NCBI GenBank assembly: GCA_038246785.1
Contig: JBBRVP010000041.1
Coordinates: 1 to 31,985 of the forward strand
DNA: 31,985 nt
Direction: 5' to 3'
Origin: JBBRVP01 sp038246785
GTDB taxonomy: Bacteria; Actinomycetota; Actinomycetes; Jiangellales; Jiangellaceae
The notes beneath the pieces are model-generated. The model did not search any database. It saw only the letters and a list, made by a program, of their open reading frames with translations, and had not been told where the DNA came from. The position numbers were made by a program, and so were the translations under genes. Below are positions 14,787 to 21,189 of this stretch, in pieces (the stretch's first letter is position 1; each line of letters begins with the position of its first letter).

Positions 14787-15779
14787 GTGGATGAGAGCAT
14801 CGCGGCCGTGAGCGCGCCGCCCGAGCCGGCACCGGAGCCGACACCGGCGCCGACACCGTTCGTGGACCTCGACCGCTCGGCCTGGGCGCGGCTGGCTGCG
14901 AACACCCCGCAACCGCTCACCGCGGCCGAGGTCGACAGTGTCCGGGGCCTCGGGGACTGGGTGGACCTCGACGAGGTGCGCGACGTCTACCTGCCGCTGT
15001 CGCGACTGCTCAACCTGCACGTGCGGGCGACCCAGGCCCTGCACGGCGCGTGGGGAGCGTTCCTGGGCGGCCTGCCGGCGCGCACGCCGTACGTGCTGGC
15101 CGTCGCGGGTTCGGTCGCGGTCGGCAAGTCCACGACCTCCCGGCTGCTGCGGCTGCTGCTCGCCCGCTGGCCCGAGCACCCACGCGTCGAGCTCGTCACG
15201 ACCGACGGCTTCCTGCTGCCCAACGCCGAGCTGGAACGGCGCGGGCTGCTGGCCCGCAAGGGCTTCCCGGAGTCCTACGACCGGCGCGCGCTGCTCCGCT
15301 TCGTCACCGACGTCAAGTCCGGTGCCGCGGAGGTGGCGGCTCCCGTCTATTCACACCTGAGCTACGACGTCGTGCCCGACGAGCATCTCGTGCTCCGCCA
15401 GCCCGACATCCTCGTCCTCGAGGGGCTCAACGTGCTGCAGCCGGCGCGCCCGCTCACGGCCGGCGGCCTCGGCCTGGCGGTCAGCGACTTCTTCGACTTC
15501 TCGGTCTACGTCGACGCCAGCGCCGAGGACGTCCGCCGCTGGTACGTCCGCCGCTTCGTCCGCTTGCGCGACACGGCGTTCCGGGACCCGACGTCGTACT
15601 TCCGGCGCTACGCCGGGCTCTCCCACGAGGCGGCGATCGCGCAGGCCGAACACCTGTGGGACAGCATCAACGGACCCAACCTCGCCGAGAACATCGCACC
15701 GACCCGGCAGCGGGCGACGCTCGTGCTCCGCAAGGGCCGCGAGCACGCCGTCGAGGGCGTACGGCTGCGCAAGGTGTGA
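14787..15779 (+). CDS. coaA: Type I pantothenate kinase
   Basis: 330 aa from the GTG at 14787; GGAGGG at 14771-14776 is 10 nt upstream. Alternatives are the ATG at 14748, which overlaps the glmS ATG on the other strand, and GTG 14808. It phosphorylates pantothenate, the committed step of CoA synthesis. Seen: P-loop GSVAVGKSTTS in the middle of the protein; LVTTDGFLLPN; RKGFPESYDRRALLRFV; YDVVPDEHLVLRQPDILVLEGLNVLQ; and the C-terminal FDFSVYVDA...WYVRRFVRLR typical of CoaA. The N-terminal ~20 residues are a Pro/Ala/Glu-rich lead not seen in compact CoaA. It diverges from glmS. Confidence 0.93.
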   Translation: MDESIAAVSAPPEPAPEPTPAPTPFVDLDRSAWARLAANTPQPLTAAEVDSVRGLGDWVDLDEVRDVYLPLSRLLNLHVRATQALHGAWGAFLGGLPARTPYVLAVAGSVAVGKSTTSRLLRLLLARWPEHPRVELVTTDGFLLPNAELERRGLLARKGFPESYDRRALLRFVTDVKSGAAEVAAPVYSHLSYDVVPDEHLVLRQPDILVLEGLNVLQPARPLTAGGLGLAVSDFFDFSVYVDASAEDVRRWYVRRFVRLRDTAFRDPTSYFRRYAGLSHEAAIAQAEHLWDSINGPNLAENIAPTRQRATLVLRKGREHAVEGVRLRKV

Positions 15780-15868
15780 GCCTCGATTGCCGGCTTCGTT
15801 CCTGCTGCGCCGGGGCGACATCGATGACAGAAGCCGCGAGCAAGAGGGCAGGATGGCCCATGTGGCAG

Positions 15869-15927
15869 GCAACCGTATGGAAGCAACCGGGTGGCCGGCA
15901 ACCGGGTGGCAGGCGACCGGGACGCCG
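15869..15927. repeat. Degenerate 15-bp tandem repeat in an intergenic gap
   Basis: Units GCAACCGGGTGGCCG (15883-15897) and GCAACCGGGTGGCAG (15898-15912) are near-identical. They are flanked by a decayed 14-bp unit (15869-15882) and GCGACCGGGACGCCG (15913-15927). It lies in the 179-bp gap between coaA and the DUF6941-like gene; no gene is supported there. Confidence 0.7.
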
Positions 15928-15958
15928 CTGCGCTGGCCGAGCCGACGCTGGTGAGCCG

Positions 15959-16387
15959 ATGAGCTCGCCGGTGGAGGCGACGCTGATCCTCTGCGACGCC
16001 GCCCAGGCCGACCCCTCCGGCAAGATGCACATGCTCGGGGCCGGATGGTCGATGACCGGCTCGCCCACCGCGCCGTCGGCCGTGGCGGTCATGCTCAAAG
16101 TGCCGTGGGACCGCACGAACGAGCAGATCACGCTCCACCTGCACCTCTGCGATGCGGATGGCCGTCCGGTGACGGTGGCGGCACCGGAAGGGCAGGAGCA
16201 GGTCGAGGTGGCGCATCGAGGGAATCTGGAAGTGGGCCGCCCGCCCGGGGTTCCGGCGGGCAGCGCCATCGACGCCGCGTTCGCGGTGAACGTGCCTCCG
16301 CTGCCGCTGCCGCCGGGTCGCTACCAGTGGCGCCTCGACGTCGGCAACGACTTCCGCTCGGCCGAGTTCACCGTCCGGGCGGACTGA
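15959..16387 (+). CDS. DUF6941-like conserved actinobacterial protein
   Basis: 142 aa from the ATG at 15959. Seen: MSSPVEATLILCDAAQADPSG, then GKMHMLGAGWSMTGSP, VPWDRTNEQITLHLHLCDADGRPV, VGRPPGVPAGSAIDAAFAVN and LPPGRYQWRLDVG. This beta-sandwich-like pattern is common in actinobacterial proteins assigned to DUF6941 (from memory). Function is unknown. There is no signal peptide or membrane segment, so it is probably cytoplasmic. A long in-frame reading extending upstream over coaA is an artefact of another frame. It follows a repeat-containing gap and converges on the GNAT gene with 7 bp between stops. Confidence 0.8.
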   Translation: MSSPVEATLILCDAAQADPSGKMHMLGAGWSMTGSPTAPSAVAVMLKVPWDRTNEQITLHLHLCDADGRPVTVAAPEGQEQVEVAHRGNLEVGRPPGVPAGSAIDAAFAVNVPPLPLPPGRYQWRLDVGNDFRSAEFTVRAD

Positions 16388-16398
16388 GCAGCGCTCAG
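16384..16398. terminator. Hairpin containing both stop codons of a convergent pair
   Basis: CTGAGC (16384-16389), loop AGC, GCTCAG (16393-16398). The left arm holds the TGA of the DUF6941-like gene; the right arm holds the reverse-strand TGA of the GNAT gene. It is short and without a T-tract, so terminator function is inferred. Confidence 0.4.
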
Positions 16399-17414
16399 CC
16401 GAGGTCCTTGCCCCACAGCCCCTCGAGCTCGGTAGGCCGGAAGCCCATGAGATCGTTGATCGCGACCATGTGGGTGTTGTCGGCGGCGTTCCAGGTGTGC
16501 AGGACGCGGGCCCGCGGCCACTCCCGCTGGAACACGCGCTGGTTGGCCAGCTTCATCAGCAGCCCGATCCGGTGGCCGCGGTGGGCCCGCTCGACGACGG
16601 TGTCGAACTGATACGCCCGCACCGGGTCGTGCCGGCTCACGACGAGCTCGCTGACCCCGGCCGCGGAGCCGTCGGGCGCAAGGGCCATGGTCCCCCACAG
16701 CCGACGGCCCATCGCCACCTGCTCCGCGTAGGTGCGGCCCACCCGGTCGACGTCCCAGCGCTCTTCCTCCAGTCCGGACTCGCCCGCCGGGGCGTCGACG
16801 GAGATCCGTTGCGCCAGGCCGGCCCGGGGCTCGAGGAGCTCCTCGGGTGGCGCTGTCTGGTAGCTCACCAGGCGATAGCCCGCGGACCGCCCCAGCGTCG
16901 TCGCCTCGAGGGCGTCGATCGTCTCCTCCGGCATCGGCAGCGGGAGGTCCCGGCGCACCTCGAGCAGCTGCTCGACGTAGCCGCCGGCCTTCGCGAAAAG
17001 CGCTGCGGGCCGCGGGCTGCCGTCGAGGGCGTGCAGCACCTCACCGAGCAGGCGGGTCCGCCCGCGCGAGCCGGCGTACGCCTCCAGCTCGCCCAGCAGC
17101 GCCCGGCCGAGGCCGCGGCGGCGGGCCCCAGGATGCACGGAGACCTCGACGAACCCCTGCTGGAGGTTGTCGAGCAGCGGTAGCTGCAGCGCCGCGGCGC
17201 CGACGGGTCGCCCGTCTTCGTCGCGGGCGAGCAGGAGCCGCCACTCGTAGTCGCTCCCCTGCACGTTGACGGCGCGCTCCGCCTCGTACCAGTGCGGTCC
17301 GTCGTCGCCGCGGTCGTGGCGGTCCGCCAGGTCGGTGACGGTGAACCACTCGTGGAAGGTGGCGGCGTCGCGCGGTCGGACGACCTCGATGGCGACCTCG
17401 ACGTGGCGGATCAC
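16395..17414 (-). CDS. Tandem-domain GNAT acetyltransferase
   Basis: 339 aa from the GTG at 17414 (VIRHVEVAIEVVRPRD). The in-frame GTG at 17465 would add an Arg-rich lead without family support. Two GNAT modules: the first contains GFVEVSVHPGARRRGLGRALLGELEAYA, with the acetyl-CoA-binding RxxGLG motif; the second contains FDTVVERAHRGHRIGLLMKLANQRV, with the RGHRIG motif, and ends with THMVAINDLMGFRPTE. This bipartite layout is like mycothiol synthase MshD, but the MshD signature is not convincing, so the substrate is left open. It is 72 bp downstream of glmM and may read through from it. Confidence 0.85.
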   Translation of the reverse strand: MIRHVEVAIEVVRPRDAATFHEWFTVTDLADRHDRGDDGPHWYEAERAVNVQGSDYEWRLLLARDEDGRPVGAAALQLPLLDNLQQGFVEVSVHPGARRRGLGRALLGELEAYAGSRGRTRLLGEVLHALDGSPRPAALFAKAGGYVEQLLEVRRDLPLPMPEETIDALEATTLGRSAGYRLVSYQTAPPEELLEPRAGLAQRISVDAPAGESGLEEERWDVDRVGRTYAEQVAMGRRLWGTMALAPDGSAAGVSELVVSRHDPVRAYQFDTVVERAHRGHRIGLLMKLANQRVFQREWPRARVLHTWNAADNTHMVAINDLMGFRPTELEGLWGKDLG

Positions 17415-17486
17415 GTCGAACCACGGTCCGCGCGAGGAGCGCCCGTGGCAACGGGTTTTCCGCACGTGGACGGCGCGAGTGTCAGA

Positions 17487-18833
17487 TCAGAGCGCGAGCT
17501 CGGCCGTCACCACGCCGGCGAGCCGCTCCGCCACGTCCCTCGCCTCCTCCGGGGTGCCCGCCTCCACCATGACCCGCACCACCGGCTCCGTGCCGGAGGG
17601 GCGCAGCAGGACGCGGCCGGCGTCGCCGAGGCGTCCCTCGGCCTCGGCGACGGCCGCCCGCACACCGGCGTCGCGGTCGACCCGCGCCCGGTCGACATCC
17701 TTGACGTTGATCAGCACCTGCGGCAGCCGGCTCACCACACCGGCGAGATCGGCGAGGCTGCGGCCGGTCGCCGCGGCGCGGCTGAGCAGGTGCACGGCGG
17801 TGAGCAGACCATCGCCGGTGCTCGCGTGGTCGGACAGCACCACGTGGCCGGACTGCTCGCCGCCCAGCGCGTAGCCACCCGCGCGCATCGTCTCCAGCAC
17901 GTAGCGGTCACCGACGGCCGTGTCGAGGACGCGGATCCCGGCCTCGCGCATCGCGATCCGGAAGCCCTCGTTGGACATGACGGTGACCACGACGGTGTCC
18001 TCGCGCAGCCGAGCCTGCTCCTGCAGCGCGAGGGCCAGCACCGCAAGGATCTGGTCGCCGTCGACGAGCTCCCCGGCGGCGTCGACGGCCAGGCAGCGGT
18101 CGGCGTCGCCGTCGTGGGCGATCCCGGCGTCGGCGCGCTGCCGGAGCACTTCGGCACGCAGGTCGTCGGGGTGCGTCGAGCCGCAGCCGTCGTTGATGTC
18201 CAGGCCGTCGGGGGCGTCGTGGATGGCGACGACCTCGGCTCCGAGCCGGCGCAGCGCCTCGGGCGTGGTGCGGCTCGCCGCTCCGTTGGCGCAGTCGACG
18301 ACGACCGTCAGCCCGTCGAGGCGGTGCGGCGCCGTCGCGACGACGTGGTCGACGTACGCGTCGAAGGCCGCCACGTCGTCGACGACGCGCCCGACGTCGG
18401 TACCCGTCGGACGCTGCCACGGCTCGCCGAGCCTGGCCTCGACCTGGTCCTCTACGGCGTCGGCGAGCTTGAGCCCGCCACGGGCGAAGAACTTGATGCC
18501 GTTGTCGGGCATCGGGTTGTGGCTCGCAGAGAGCATCACCCCCAGGTCGGCGCCACGGTCGGCGACGAGGTGCGCGACGGCCGGGGTGGGCAGCACCCCC
18601 ACGCGCAGGACGTCGACACCGGCGCTGGCCAACCCGGCGACGACCGCCGCCTCGAGGAACTCGCCGCTAGCCCGCGGGTCGCGGCCGACGACCGCGCGCG
18701 GACGCTGGCCGGCGAAGGCCCCGATGTCACCGAGGACGTGCGCGGCGGCGACGCTGAGGTCGAGCGCGAGCTCGGCCGTGACGTCGCGGTTGGCCAGCCC
18801 GCGTACCCCGTCGGTGCCGAACAGTCGTCCCAC
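17487..18833 (-). CDS. glmM: Phosphoglucosamine mutase
   Basis: 448 aa from a GTG with AGGAGG 4 nt upstream. It converts GlcN-6-P to GlcN-1-P for UDP-GlcNAc and peptidoglycan. Seen: RLFGTDGVRGLAN at the N-terminus; active-site SASHNP near 102-107, whose second Ser (Ser104) is the phosphorylated residue; PDNGIKFF; metal-binding DGDADRC; sugar-binding GGEQSGHVV; and the phosphate-binding LLRPSGTEPVVRVMVEA at the C-terminus. It lies 32 bp after rpsI, so rplM-rpsI-glmM appears to be one operon, as in many actinobacteria. Length matches the family. Confidence 0.97.
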   Translation of the reverse strand: MGRLFGTDGVRGLANRDVTAELALDLSVAAAHVLGDIGAFAGQRPRAVVGRDPRASGEFLEAAVVAGLASAGVDVLRVGVLPTPAVAHLVADRGADLGVMLSASHNPMPDNGIKFFARGGLKLADAVEDQVEARLGEPWQRPTGTDVGRVVDDVAAFDAYVDHVVATAPHRLDGLTVVVDCANGAASRTTPEALRRLGAEVVAIHDAPDGLDINDGCGSTHPDDLRAEVLRQRADAGIAHDGDADRCLAVDAAGELVDGDQILAVLALALQEQARLREDTVVVTVMSNEGFRIAMREAGIRVLDTAVGDRYVLETMRAGGYALGGEQSGHVVLSDHASTGDGLLTAVHLLSRAAATGRSLADLAGVVSRLPQVLINVKDVDRARVDRDAGVRAAVAEAEGRLGDAGRVLLRPSGTEPVVRVMVEAGTPEEARDVAERLAGVVTAELAL

Positions 18834-18865
18834 GGGTCCTCCTGCCGTCCGCGTCGGGACGACCG

Positions 18866-19387
18866 TCAGCGCTTGCTGTACTGCGGCGCCTTGCGGGCCT
18901 TCTTCAGACCGGCCTTGCGGCGCTCCTTGGCGCGCGCATCGCGGGTGAGGAAGCCGGCCTTCTTGAGCGGACCGCGGTTGTTCTCGCTGTCGACGCCGTT
19001 GAGGGCGCGGGCTATGCCGAGGCGAAGCGCACCTGCCTGGCCGGAGACGCCGCCGCCGTGCAGGCGGGCGATGACGTCGTAGCGGCCGTCGAGGTCGAGC
19101 TCGACGAAGGGCGAGCGCACCAGCTGCTGGTGCACCTTGTTGGGGAAGAAGGTGTCGAGATCCTTGCCGTTGATCGTCCAGTTGCCGGTGCCGGGCACCA
19201 GGCGGACGCGGGCGACGGCCTCCTTGCGGCGGCCGGTGGCGCCGCCGACGGCAATCGTCGACACGCGCGCCGTGCCCGACTCGCTGGTGAAGCCCGCCGG
19301 CGACTCGGAGGTGGCGACGACCTCGCCGGAGGGATTGTCGACGGGAGACTCTGTCACGGTGCTGACCTCGCCTACGGGGGTGCTCAC
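18866..19387 (-). CDS. rpsI: 30S ribosomal protein uS9
   Basis: 173 aa from a GTG overlapping the rplM stop (GTGA). Residues 1 to about 43 are an acidic, Ser/Thr/Glu-rich extension typical of actinobacterial S9. The core begins at TIAVGGATGRRKEAVARVRLVPGTG and continues with GKDLDTFFP, GGGVSGQAGALRLGIARAL and the basic C-terminal tail LTRDARAKERRKAGLKKARKAPQYSKR, whose final KR reaches the P-site tRNA. It is cotranscribed with rplM. The strict 4-nt overlap suggests coupled, near-equimolar synthesis. Confidence 0.97.
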   Translation of the reverse strand: MSTPVGEVSTVTESPVDNPSGEVVATSESPAGFTSESGTARVSTIAVGGATGRRKEAVARVRLVPGTGNWTINGKDLDTFFPNKVHQQLVRSPFVELDLDGRYDVIARLHGGGVSGQAGALRLGIARALNGVDSENNRGPLKKAGFLTRDARAKERRKAGLKKARKAPQYSKR

Positions 19388-19827
19388 TGGGCTACCTGGG
19401 TGATCTCGAACGGCTGCGGCTGCTGGGCGGCGTGCGGGTGGTCCGGGCCCGTGTAGACCTTCAACTTCTTGAGCATCGCACGGCCCAGCGTGGTGTGCGG
19501 CAGCATGCCGCGAACGGCCTTCTCCACCGCCTTGCGCGGGTTCTGGGCGAGCAGCTGCTCGTAGCCGGTGGCGCGCAGGCCACCCGGGTAGCCGGAGTGC
19601 CGGTAGGCGACCTTCTGCTCGCGCTTGCTGCCGGTGAGGGCGACCTTGTCGGCGTTGACGACGATGACGAAGTCACCGGTGTCGACGTGCGGCGCGTAGA
19701 CGGGTTTGTGCTTGCCGCGGAGCAGCGTGGCGACCTGCGTGGCCAGCCGGCCCAGGACGACGTCGTCGGCGTCGATGACGAGCCACTGGCGGGAGACCTC
19801 GCCAGGCTTGGGGCTGTACGTGCGCAC
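19384..19827 (-). CDS. rplM: 50S ribosomal protein uL13
   Basis: 147 aa from the GTG at 19827 (VRTYSPKPGEVSRQWLVIDADD), exactly the usual length. AAGG lies 9 nt upstream. Seen: VLGRLATQVATLLRGKHKPVYAPHVDTGDFVIVVNA, the L13 core, KVAYRHSGYPGGLRA, and VRGMLPHTTLGRAMLKKLKVYTGPDHPHAAQQP. It binds 23S rRNA early in 50S assembly. In E. coli rplM-rpsI is autoregulated by L13 at the leader; here a long structured leader exists (see 19828-19937), but no homology to the E. coli site was established. An in-frame upstream extension to 19908 has no family support. Confidence 0.97.
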   Translation of the reverse strand: MRTYSPKPGEVSRQWLVIDADDVVLGRLATQVATLLRGKHKPVYAPHVDTGDFVIVVNADKVALTGSKREQKVAYRHSGYPGGLRATGYEQLLAQNPRKAVEKAVRGMLPHTTLGRAMLKKLKVYTGPDHPHAAQQPQPFEITQVAQ

Positions 19828-19937
19828 GGTCGGATGCCTTCTTCTTCTCGAGACAGTGGTGTCACGCCGGTGCCGGCGAGCCCCCACCCGGGGCCGCGCC
19901 CCGCGCAACGATGGTCGCGATGGCTGGACGCACGACG
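19828..19937 (-). promoter_or_regulatory. Structured 5' leader of rplM-rpsI-glmM
   Basis: About 110 nt separate the predicted start site from the rplM GTG. Two stems are visible: CGCCGG/CCGGCG (19865-19870 with 19873-19878) and GGGGC/GCCCC (19890-19894 with 19898-19902). A ribosomal-protein control leader is plausible but not shown. Confidence 0.4.
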
Positions 19938-19944
19938 ACAGGTC

Positions 19945-19974
19945 AGGCTACCGGCCGCTCGCGCGGGGGGTCAA
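19945..19974 (-). promoter_or_regulatory. Sigma-70-type promoter of rplM-rpsI-glmM
   Basis: On the minus strand -35 TTGACC (19974-19969), an 18-bp spacer, and -10 TAGCCT (19950-19945). The -35 matches TTGACA at five of six positions and the -10 fits actinobacterial TANNNT. Confidence 0.65.
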
Positions 19975-20002
19975 AACGGCGCCCCGCCCCGCCTCCCGTG
20001 CC

Positions 20003-20050
20003 ATCAGTCAGGCTCACCCGTCGCTCCTGCCGCGGCAGCCCCTGACAGAT
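20003..20050. repeat. 48-bp palindromic element, copy A
   Basis: Outer arms ATCAGTCAGG (20003-20012) and CCTGACAGAT (20041-20050) pair with one mismatch. Inside is a perfect 12-bp palindrome CTGCCGCGGCAG (20027-20038). Same length as copies B and C and alignable to them without gaps, sharing CTCnnCCGT and GCCGCG blocks with B and CGTCGC and CGGCAG blocks with C. Confidence 0.85.
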
Positions 20051-20064
20051 GCCCGCCCCCACCA

Positions 20065-20112
20065 ATCAGTCAGGCTCGGCCGTGGCTCAAGCCGCGTCGC
20101 GGCCTGACTGAT
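20065..20112. repeat. 48-bp palindromic element, copy B (contains a gene's stop codon)
   Basis: Arms ATCAGTCAGGC (20065-20075) and GCCTGACTGAT (20102-20112) are a perfect 11-bp inverted repeat. The last residues (from HQSG onward) and TGA (20087-20089) of the endonuclease-domain gene are encoded by the element. Only 14 bp separate it from copy A. Confidence 0.88.
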
Positions 20113-21025
20113 GAGGAATGGCGGGCCAGCCGATGGCGCGCCGGAGCTGGTCGGCGACGGCGGCCTCGTCGAGGTAGAGCGCAACTGCCGGGAACCGGAG
20201 CAGCCCCTGGCCGCCGAGGATGACCTCGTTGGCCCGGGCCATGTCCGACCAGTACGTCGACACCACGAGGTGTGCAGCGCCGTCGATCTCGACGGCGATG
20301 CTCCCCGCGGGGCCGCAGAGCACCGCGTCGAGGTAGCGACGGCGGCCCTGAGAGTCCAGCCGGACCGCCTGACGGCTGGGAGCCGGCAGGCAGTGCCGGG
20401 CGCAGAAGGTCCCGAAGTCGACCTCGGTGAGCGCCTGCGCCCCGCCGCGGACGTCCTCCAGGACGGCCACGAGCAGGCGCCGGTGGCGCACCCGACGGGT
20501 CAGCGCCAACTCCGCGAGGATGAGGTCGGGAGTCGTCAGCCGCTGTTGGACAGCGGCGATGACCAGTCCGCAGGCCGATCGCGGCCGGCGCGTCCAGACC
20601 GCCGCGTCCAGGACGCTGCGCGCCGTCCGGGTGCGGGGCGGACGCGCGAGCGGGTGCTGGTCGCGGTCGGGGACATAACGCCGCGACTCGTGCACCCGGC
20701 GGGGTACGCCGGGCACCGGGGCCGGGCTGGCGCCGCGCTGGACGAGCACGTGGTGGTGCTCGTCGTCCCAGCCAGCCAAGCCGTCGAGCGCGGCGGCCGT
20801 CCGGGAGCACAGCGCTGCGCCGGGACCGCTACCGAGCACGGCGACCCAGCGCTGTTGCTCCTGCGTCAGGGGCCCGTTGTGCAGCACGACGACGATCGGC
20901 CCGATGGCTCGCCACCGGCGGGCGGCCAGCTGCGCTCGGAGCCGGCCCTCGCTGAGGCCGGCGCCAGCGAGCTGGTCACGCGTCGCCACGTCGTCCTGCT
21001 GCTCCGCGAGCTCGCTGAGGTCCAC
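20087..21025 (-). CDS. AbiEi-like winged-helix plus DUF559/Vsr-like endonuclease-domain protein
   Basis: 312 aa from a GTG. N-terminal MDLSELAEQQDDVATRDQLAGAGLSEGRLRAQL followed by WRAIGPIVVVLHNGPLT (1 to about 55) is the winged-helix seen in AbiEi-type and type IV TA annotations. The C-terminal part has RLDSQGRRRYLDAVLCGPAGSIAVEIDGAAHL, then SDMARANEVILGGQGLLRFP, matching the DUF559/very-short-patch-repair endonuclease fold: a candidate active-site Asp in YLDAV, Glu in VEIDG, and R/N before the LRF strand. Such proteins are abundant in actinobacteria and uncharacterised. The gene lies between 48-bp palindromes: copy B covers its 3' end and copy C is upstream. It interrupts the stretch between the rplM operon and the rplQ-truA side. 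Confidence 0.8.
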   Translation of the reverse strand: MDLSELAEQQDDVATRDQLAGAGLSEGRLRAQLAARRWRAIGPIVVVLHNGPLTQEQQRWVAVLGSGPGAALCSRTAAALDGLAGWDDEHHHVLVQRGASPAPVPGVPRRVHESRRYVPDRDQHPLARPPRTRTARSVLDAAVWTRRPRSACGLVIAAVQQRLTTPDLILAELALTRRVRHRRLLVAVLEDVRGGAQALTEVDFGTFCARHCLPAPSRQAVRLDSQGRRRYLDAVLCGPAGSIAVEIDGAAHLVVSTYWSDMARANEVILGGQGLLRFPAVALYLDEAAVADQLRRAIGWPAIPHQSGRDAA

Positions 21026-21141
21026 AGCCCGACCGTGCCTCGCCGCGGGCTCGGCACCCAGCCCGAGTGGCCAGCTGTGGACGGGCCGGCGGCCGGCTCA
21101 CCCGCCTGTGGACGGCGCCCCCGCGGCCCGCGGTTCCCCCC

Positions 21142-21189
21142 TTCAGTCAGGCCGCCGCGTCGCCCCGGCCACGGCAGACCCTGACTGAT
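21142..21189. repeat. 48-bp palindromic element, copy C (contains the ABC-F stop codon)
   Basis: Arms TTCAGTCAGG (21142-21151) and CCTGACTGAT (21180-21189) pair except at the outermost base. The last 15 residues (from QSGSAVAG onward) and TGA (21143-21145) of the ABC-F gene are encoded within it. Exactly 48 bp, as copies A and B. Confidence 0.88.

Noticed and set aside
12902..14920. Longer glmS start at 14920
   Set aside because: GlmS needs Cys directly after the initiator Met; MCGIVGYVG at 14749 is the true start.
15779..15958. Short plus- and minus-strand readings across the coaA-DUF6941 gap
   Set aside because: They translate the 15-bp repeats (ATRLPATRL-type) and match no family; no ribosome-binding site.
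17442..17459. CCCGT-GGCA-ACGGG followed by TTTT, a plus-strand terminator shape
   Set aside because: The genes on both sides (GNAT, glmM) are on the minus strand and no plus-strand transcript is expected; the stem is only 5 bp.
17292..19082. Long plus-strand open frame opposite glmM and rpsI
   Set aside because: Antisense shadow typical of high-GC codon bias; both minus-strand genes are complete and recognisable.
21076..21115. Two TGTGGACGG motifs (reverse CCGTCCACA), similar to actinobacterial DnaA boxes
   Set aside because: Only 7 of 9 positions match TTGTCCACA, there are only two copies, and no origin genes are nearby.
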